In this document: positions 58,991 to 64,000 of the stretch, in pieces
Layout of the letters: every line of letters begins with the position of its first letter
How positions within the stretch are numbered: position 1 is the stretch's first letter
From: Sphingopyxis terrae subsp. terrae NBRC 15098
Lineage (GTDB): Bacteria > Pseudomonadota > Alphaproteobacteria > Sphingomonadales > Sphingomonadaceae
Reading direction: 5' to 3'
DNA: 64,000 nucleotides
Assembly (NCBI RefSeq): GCF_001598815.1
Contig: NZ_BCZQ01000017.1
Location: 1-64,000, forward strand
Translations under genes and position numbers: made by a program
The notes under the pieces: generated by a model
The model's database searches: none
Told to the model about the DNA's origin: nothing
What the model saw: the letters and a program-made list of their open reading frames with translations, nothing else

Positions 58991-59335
58991 ATGACAAAAG
59001 CATCCAAGCTCTTGCGCATCTACACCGATGAATCCGCCTTCTTCGGTGATCAGCGGGTCTTCGAGTTCATTTCCGAACTCGCTCGCCAGCAAAAGCTGGC
59101 AGGCGTTACGGTGCTCGAAGCGGTTCTCGGTTTCGGTCGCTCGGCGCATCTCCACCGCAAGCATGCGCTGGAGAATGACCGGGCGGTCGTGATCGAGATC
59201 ATCGACGAGGAGCAGCGGCTCCGCGACTTTGCGGCGCAGCTGACCGAAATACCGGACATCGGGCTCATCACGCTCGAAGCGGTCGAAATCCTCGGCGGGA
59301 AATCCGCCGCGGAGCCCCCCGATGTTCAGAGCTGA
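58991..59335 (+). CDS. DUF190 (PII-like) family protein
   Basis: A 114-residue protein matching DUF190, a PII-like ferredoxin fold: KLLRIYTDESAFFGDQRVFEFI, VLEAVLGFGRSAHLHRKHALEND and VVIEIIDEE. Members form trimers and are often paired with transporters, including CzcA and fluoride exporters, probably as regulators responding to a ligand. It begins 12 bases after the czcA stop and is the fourth gene of this operon. Confidence 0.88.
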   Translation: MTKASKLLRIYTDESAFFGDQRVFEFISELARQQKLAGVTVLEAVLGFGRSAHLHRKHALENDRAVVIEIIDEEQRLRDFAAQLTEIPDIGLITLEAVEILGGKSAAEPPDVQS

Positions 59336-59416
59336 CCGGCATCTTGCCGGTCTACACCGCGGCGCAGGTCCCCGGCCTGCGTCGCGGACCAGCTCGTGCG
59401 AGCGAGGAGGTCTCCG

Positions 59417-59887
59417 ATGTTCTCGGTAGGCACCTCGCTCCGCTTGCCGGTCCCGATCGGGCGGGTCTGGCGACTGCTCGTCGATATCGAGCGGTACGAC
59501 GACTGGCATCCGACGCTCCGTTTCACCGATCGTCCGGGAGATGATGAGCGCGTAGGCTATGTCTATTCTCCGCGCGGGAAGCGGGGTCCGGAATTTGCAT
59601 CCGAGGGGCGGATAACCGGCCTCGACTGGCTGACGGGCTTCTCCTGGCGGACAGGCACGCGCGGGCTGCTCGTCATCGAGGAGAGCTACCGGCTCGAAAA
59701 GCTCGGCCAAGGGGTGGAGGTTACCCATCGCCTGGAATGCGCGGGTCTCTTCTCATGGCTCGGCTATCCCATTCTGCGGCGGGTTTGCAGCGTTTTTCTC
59801 AAGCGCTCGAACATGGCGCTCGAACAGCAACTCCGTCGCACGACAGTTCAGTCCCGCTACGCGCGGCCAAGCGGGCGCCGCGCATGA
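59417..59887 (+). CDS. SRPBCC (START-like) family protein
   Basis: A 156-residue protein with the SRPBCC helix-grip fold: SVGTSLRLPVPIGRVWRLL, DIERYDDWHPTL and the paired strands around ASEGRITGLDWLTGF. Such proteins bind hydrophobic ligands. ATG 59417 is chosen because a perfect AGGAGG lies upstream; an earlier GTG at 59396 would place that site inside the gene. It follows DUF190 by 81 bases, and its link to metals is by context only. Confidence 0.8.
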   Translation: MFSVGTSLRLPVPIGRVWRLLVDIERYDDWHPTLRFTDRPGDDERVGYVYSPRGKRGPEFASEGRITGLDWLTGFSWRTGTRGLLVIEESYRLEKLGQGVEVTHRLECAGLFSWLGYPILRRVCSVFLKRSNMALEQQLRRTTVQSRYARPSGRRA

Positions 59888-59966
59888 TCTTGAATTCGAA
59901 ACCTGGCCGTCGGAGGCCCCTCTCAATCGCCCCCCTCACCACGGGCAGGGATTTCCGGCTGTCAGG

Positions 59967-60011
59967 GAGGTGCGGGAGCCGGGTCGCATCCCGCAATGGC
60001 TCCCGCACCTC
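59967..60011 (+). promoter_or_regulatory. Strong 14-base hairpin upstream of the metal ATPase
   Basis: GAGGTGCGGGAGCC (59967-59980) pairs perfectly with 59998-60011, and the loop carries a second small stem (GGGTCG...CCC). No T tract follows, so it is not an ordinary terminator. It sits 67 bases before the P-type ATPase start and may be a leader structure or a processing site. Confidence 0.45.
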
Positions 60012-60077
60012 ATCCTGCCGCGCGTTTAACATGCGCCCGGATCGCATTGCCGACCGCCAACAGAAAAGGATGGCATC

Positions 60078-62618
60078 ATGAGTGACCAGTTGCGGCTCGA
60101 TATTCCGCTTCTCCTCCCCGAAGTCGCCGATACCGCCGACCGCTGCGTCGCGCGCCTGACGAGCGAACTCGAAGGACGCGAAGGCGTCGACAAGGTCCAT
60201 GTTGTCCGCTCAAGCGACGGTTCGCCGCCACAGCTCTGCATCCATTACCGTCCGGATATTCTCCCGCTCGAACGCGTGCGGCAGCTCGCGCGCAGCGCCG
60301 GTGCCGAGCTCACCGGCCAGTATCAGCATCTCTTCTGGGATGACCTCGAAGGCGTCGGCCACGCCCGTCGCGCGCGGACGATCGGACTGAAGCTTCGCGA
60401 AATGCCGGGCGTGATCGAGGCCGAAGTCGGCGCCGCCGGTACGCTGCGCGCCGAGTTCCAGCGCTCGGAGACCTCCATCGAAATGATCAGAAAGACACTC
60501 TCGGATATGGGCGTCACTCAGAAATCGACTGCCGTCGCCGCGGCTGCCCCGGCACAAGCCGCCCACCAACATGGCGATGATGGCCATGACCATGGTCCGG
60601 ATCACGCGCATGGGCCAGATCACAAACATGGCCATACGGGCGAGGATAGCCACGACCATGGCCATGATCATGGCGGCATCTTCGGCGAGCGGACCGAGCT
60701 GATCTTCGCGCTGCTGTGCGGTCTCGTCCTCGGCATCGGCTTTGCGATCGAGAAGCTCGCCGCGGCGCCGGAGTGGGTGCCGCTCGCATTCTATATTGCC
60801 GCTTATGGCTTCGGTGGCTGGTTCACTGTCCGCGAGGCCATCGAGAATCTGAAGCTCAAGCGCTTCGAGATCGACACGCTGATGCTCGTCGCCGCGGCCG
60901 GCGCTGCCGCGCTTGGTGCGTGGGCCGAAGGCGCGCTGCTCCTCTTCCTCTTCAGCCTCGGCCATGCGCTCGAACATTATGCCATGGGCCGCGCCAAGCG
61001 CGCAATCGAGGCGCTTGCGGAGCTGGCGCCGCAGACCGCGACGGTGAAGGATGCCGACGGGACGGCTCGCGAAGTCCCGGTCGAGCAGCTGGCGATTGGC
61101 GACACCGTCATCGTCAAGCCCAACGAGCGTCTTGCCGCCGACGGCTTCGTCGTCGTTGGCCGCACGGCGATAGATCAGGCTCCGGTGACCGGCGAGAGCG
61201 TCCCCGTCGACAAGGAACCGGTGGCCGATCGTGCGCAGGCCGCGGCAAAGCCCGATGCACTCGACGCAAAATATCGCGTCTTCGCGGGCACCATCAACGG
61301 CTATGGCGCGATCGAGATCGCGGTAACCCGTCTTGCGGCCGATACCACGCTCGCTAAGGTCGTGAAGATGGTGAGCGAGGCGGAAACGCAGAAATCGCCG
61401 ACCCAGCGCTTCACCGACAAGTTCGAGCGCATCTTCGTGCCGAGCGTGCTCGCGCTTGTGTTCGTCCTGCTCTTCGCCTGGGTCGTTGTCGACGAGCCGT
61501 TCCGCGACAGCTTCTATCGCGCCATGGCGGTCCTTGTCGCGGCAAGCCCGTGCGCGCTCGCGATCGCGACGCCGAGTGCCGTCCTGTCGGGCGTTGCGCG
61601 TGCGGCGCGCGGCGGCGTGCTGGTCAAAGGCGGTGGCCCGCTCGAAAATCTCGGCTCGCTGACCGCGCTGGCGTTCGACAAGACGGGAACGCTCACCGAA
61701 GGAAAGCCGCGCATCACCGACGTCCTGCCGGCCAGCGGCGTGCCGAAGGAGGAACTGCTGCGGATCGCGGTGGCGGTCGAGCGGCTGAGCGATCATCCGC
61801 TTGCCGCTGCCATCGCGCGCGATGGCGAGGCCATGCTGACGTCGACGCGCGTACCGGTGGCGGACGACCTTAACAGCCTGACGGGTCGCGGCGTCACGGC
61901 AAAGGTCGAGGGCGAAACCGTCCTGATCGGCAAGGCCGAAATGTTCGGTGCCGACGGCATCGCGCCGATCGGCGGCGAAGTGGCGGCTGCGATCGCCGGC
62001 CTCCGCGAGCAGGGCCGCACGACGATGGTCGTTCGTATGGGCGACCGCGATCTTGGCGCGATCGGTCTGATGGACACGCCGCGCGAAGCGGCGCGCACCG
62101 CGATCGCCAAACTGCGCGAGCTCGGCATCGGCCGGATGATCATGATTTCGGGCGATCACCAGAAGGTCGCGGAATCGATTGCCGCCGAGGTCGGGATCGA
62201 CGAGGCCTGGGGCGACCTGATGCCCGATCAGAAGGTCGACGCCATTCGCGACCTCAAGGCGCAGCAGCCGGTCGCCATGGTCGGTGACGGCGTCAATGAC
62301 GCACCGGCGATGGCGAGCGCCACCGTCGGGATCGCGATGGGCGCCGCGGGGTCCGATGTTGCCCTCGAAACCGCCGACGTCGCGCTGATGGCCGATGACC
62401 TCGCTCATCTGCCGTTCGCGATCGGACTTAGCCGCCAGACGCGCCGCATCATCCGCCAGAATCTGGTGGTCAGCCTCGGCGTCGTCGTGGTCCTCGTGCC
62501 GGCGACGATCTTCGGACTCGGAATCGGTGCGGCGGTCGCGGCGCACGAAGGCTCGACCCTCGTCGTCGTCGCCAACGCGCTTCGCCTGCTCGCCTATCGC
62601 GATCGCAGCATGGGCTGA
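60078..62618 (+). CDS. P1B-4-type metal ATPase with His-rich linker
   Basis: An 846-residue P-type ATPase for export of a transition metal from the cytoplasm. The N-terminal ~165 residues have two degenerate HMA-like segments without CxxC, then a linker with about 13 histidines in alternating GHDH/DHAH-type motifs (about 166-205). The membrane metal site is AASPCALAIATPS (Ser490-Pro-Cys492), not CPC, and the last helix has HEGST near 823; SPC plus HEG(G/S)T defines the P1B-4 subgroup, associated with Co, Zn or Fe export. The rest is standard: TGES (actuator), DKTGTLTEG (Asp534), SDHPLA (HP), MVGDGVNDAPAM. It has no accompanying ZntR-type regulator here. Confidence 0.93.
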   Translation: MSDQLRLDIPLLLPEVADTADRCVARLTSELEGREGVDKVHVVRSSDGSPPQLCIHYRPDILPLERVRQLARSAGAELTGQYQHLFWDDLEGVGHARRARTIGLKLREMPGVIEAEVGAAGTLRAEFQRSETSIEMIRKTLSDMGVTQKSTAVAAAAPAQAAHQHGDDGHDHGPDHAHGPDHKHGHTGEDSHDHGHDHGGIFGERTELIFALLCGLVLGIGFAIEKLAAAPEWVPLAFYIAAYGFGGWFTVREAIENLKLKRFEIDTLMLVAAAGAAALGAWAEGALLLFLFSLGHALEHYAMGRAKRAIEALAELAPQTATVKDADGTAREVPVEQLAIGDTVIVKPNERLAADGFVVVGRTAIDQAPVTGESVPVDKEPVADRAQAAAKPDALDAKYRVFAGTINGYGAIEIAVTRLAADTTLAKVVKMVSEAETQKSPTQRFTDKFERIFVPSVLALVFVLLFAWVVVDEPFRDSFYRAMAVLVAASPCALAIATPSAVLSGVARAARGGVLVKGGGPLENLGSLTALAFDKTGTLTEGKPRITDVLPASGVPKEELLRIAVAVERLSDHPLAAAIARDGEAMLTSTRVPVADDLNSLTGRGVTAKVEGETVLIGKAEMFGADGIAPIGGEVAAAIAGLREQGRTTMVVRMGDRDLGAIGLMDTPREAARTAIAKLRELGIGRMIMISGDHQKVAESIAAEVGIDEAWGDLMPDQKVDAIRDLKAQQPVAMVGDGVNDAPAMASATVGIAMGAAGSDVALETADVALMADDLAHLPFAIGLSRQTRRIIRQNLVVSLGVVVVLVPATIFGLGIGAAVAAHEGSTLVVVANALRLLAYRDRSMG

Positions 62619-62662
62619 GGGCGCACAGTCGCGGTGGGATCGAACCGGAAGGGGGAGAGAGG

Positions 62663-64000
62663 ATGAACTTCAAGAATATCTCGGCCTGGTCCATCCGGAA
62701 CCCGATCCCGCCGCTCGTCATGTTCTTCGGTCTGACGGTGGCGGGCATCGTCTCCTTCCTCATGATGGGGGTCCAGAGCGATCCCGACATCGATTTTCCG
62801 GGCGCCATCGTCATCATCGCCCAGCCGGGCGCCGCGCCCACCGAACTCGAAACGCAGGTCACGCAGCGTGTCGAGGCGGCGGTGCGGACGATCGAGGGGA
62901 TCGACGAGCTCAATTCGACGGTTACCGAAGGCCAGTCGCAGACCTTCGTCCAGTTCGCGATCGGCACGCCGATCGACCGGGCGGTGACTGACATTCGCGA
63001 CAAGATCACCCAGATCCGCAGCAACCTGCCGAACGGCATCCTCGAACCGCAGGTTATCCGCCTCTCTACCTCGGGCAACACGCTTGCCTATTGGTCGGCT
63101 TCGGCCACCGATATGACGCTCGAGGAATTGAGCTGGTATGTCGACAATGTCGTCGCGAAGCGGCTGATCGCGGTCCCCGGCATGGGCGACGCCTATCGCC
63201 GGGGCGGCGTCAGCCGCGAAATCCGCGTCATCCTCAACCCCGAACGCATGCGCGCCTACGGCCTTACCGCCGCCGCGGTGAACACCCAGCTCGTCCAGCT
63301 CAATGTCAATGCGGCCGGCGGCCGGATGGAGGTCGCGGGCTCCGAGCAGGCGGTGCGTATCCTCGGGAACGCGAGCAGCGCCAACGCGCTCGGCGAGACG
63401 CTAATCTCGGTCGGGACGAACCGGACCGTGCGCCTCGCCGATATCGCCGAGGTCAAGGATCTCTACGCCGAGCAGCGCTCGGTCTCGAAGCAGGACGGGC
63501 GGCAGGTGCTGACCTTCGGCTTCGAGCGCGCCAAGGGCGCCTCGGATGTGACCGTCTATGACGCTGCGGTCGAGGAGCTGCGAAAACTCGAGAAGGAAAA
63601 CCCCAAGGTCAAATTCACCGAGCTGTTCAGCGATATCGAATATACCAAAGGCCAATATCATTCGGCGATCAATGCGATGGTCGAGGGCGCGATCCTCGCG
63701 GTCGTCGTCGTCTTCCTTTTCTTGCGCGACTGGCGGGCGACGTTGATCTCGGCGCTCGCCATCCCGCTGTCGGCGGTCCCGACCTTCCTGTTCATGGACC
63801 TCATGGGCTTCTCGCTCAACATGATGACCTTGCTCGCGCTCAGCCTCGTTGCCGGCGTGCTGGTCGACGATGCGATCGTCGAGATCGAGAATATCGTGCG
63901 CCACATGCGGATGGGCAAATCGGCCTATCAGGCCTCGATCGATGCGGCCGACGAGATCGGCCTCGCGGTGCTCGCGACAACCATGACGATCGTCGCGGTG
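62663..64000 (+). CDS. HAE1-type RND efflux pump, N-terminal part (cut by window end)
   Basis: The first 446 residues of an RND transporter, open to the window end with no stop. It has the short N-terminus before helix 1 (ISAWSIRNPIPPLVM), the periplasmic loop with SDPDIDFPGAIVIIAQPGAAP, and helix 4 VLVDDAIVEIENIVRH with two adjacent aspartates, as in drug/organic-solvent (HAE1) pumps rather than heavy-metal ones. No membrane-fusion partner is found upstream; it probably follows. ATG 62663 has GGGGGAGAGAGG upstream. It is 44 bases past the ATPase stop, so it may be in the same transcript. Confidence 0.9.
   Translation, partial: MNFKNISAWSIRNPIPPLVMFFGLTVAGIVSFLMMGVQSDPDIDFPGAIVIIAQPGAAPTELETQVTQRVEAAVRTIEGIDELNSTVTEGQSQTFVQFAIGTPIDRAVTDIRDKITQIRSNLPNGILEPQVIRLSTSGNTLAYWSASATDMTLEELSWYVDNVVAKRLIAVPGMGDAYRRGGVSREIRVILNPERMRAYGLTAAAVNTQLVQLNVNAAGGRMEVAGSEQAVRILGNASSANALGETLISVGTNRTVRLADIAEVKDLYAEQRSVSKQDGRQVLTFGFERAKGASDVTVYDAAVEELRKLEKENPKVKFTELFSDIEYTKGQYHSAINAMVEGAILAVVVVFLFLRDWRATLISALAIPLSAVPTFLFMDLMGFSLNMMTLLALSLVAGVLVDDAIVEIENIVRHMRMGKSAYQASIDAADEIGLAVLATTMTIVAV

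Noticed and set aside
57185-59728. 847-codon minus-strand open frame across czcA and DUF190
   Set aside because: It spans three real plus-strand genes and has shadow-like composition.

Overview
The window reads as a chromosomal segment of a GC-rich alphaproteobacterium of the Sphingomonadales, most like Sphingopyxis/Sphingomonas. This is inferred from the TonB-dependent receptor type, a CC_3452-type secreted peptide, a short PutA next to an AsnC/Lrp regulator, a single bifunctional Rel, and two palindromic intergenic elements of the kind scattered through these genomes. No database search was possible, so family names rest on motifs read directly in the translations.

Positions 1-14,050 carry surface and envelope genes. 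They are a TonB-dependent receptor with its own terminator, a ~2,250-residue Ig-like/Calx-beta protein ending in an autotransporter beta-domain, a cysteine-paired Sel1-repeat protein, and three small secreted or membrane proteins of unknown function. Positions 14,090-20,263 are amino-acid metabolism: Lrp-type regulator, PutA (proline to glutamate), a CcmI-like TPR protein, and NADP-type glutamate dehydrogenase.

Positions 20,301-30,021 form a tight four-gene operon: a five-haem cytochrome, a lipoprotein with two HbpS/GlcG-like domains, an outer-membrane beta-barrel, and a 1,443-residue ten-haem cytochrome with a C-terminal LVIVD-type propeller. Secreted multihaem cytochromes plus a barrel resemble the parts list of a porin-cytochrome electron conduit, but the proteins are not the known Mtr/Pcc ones. 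This is the best candidate for an undescribed system here.

Positions 30,181-44,860 are mostly housekeeping: rel, a CC_3452 peptide, an HxlR regulator, a LytS/LytTR two-component pair, ribA-xthA, lolA-ftsK, a UbiH-type hydroxylase, a sigma-like protein lacking region 4, a Lon N-domain protein, a thioredoxin-TPR protein and tRNA-Gly(GCC).

From just after tRNA-Gly to the right edge everything recognisable is metal or efflux related, suggesting an island inserted at the tRNA. Two complete czcCBA sets diverge from a ~0.4-kb regulatory region holding a perfect MerR-type operator. Each is led by a small His-bearing secreted protein placed like CzcI. Around them are a CDF transporter, DUF3703, DUF190 and SRPBCC proteins, a P1B-4-type metal ATPase with a His-rich linker, and the start of an HAE1-type RND pump cut by the window end. 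The logic is periplasmic and cytoplasmic export of divalent cations (Zn/Co/Cd/Ni class).
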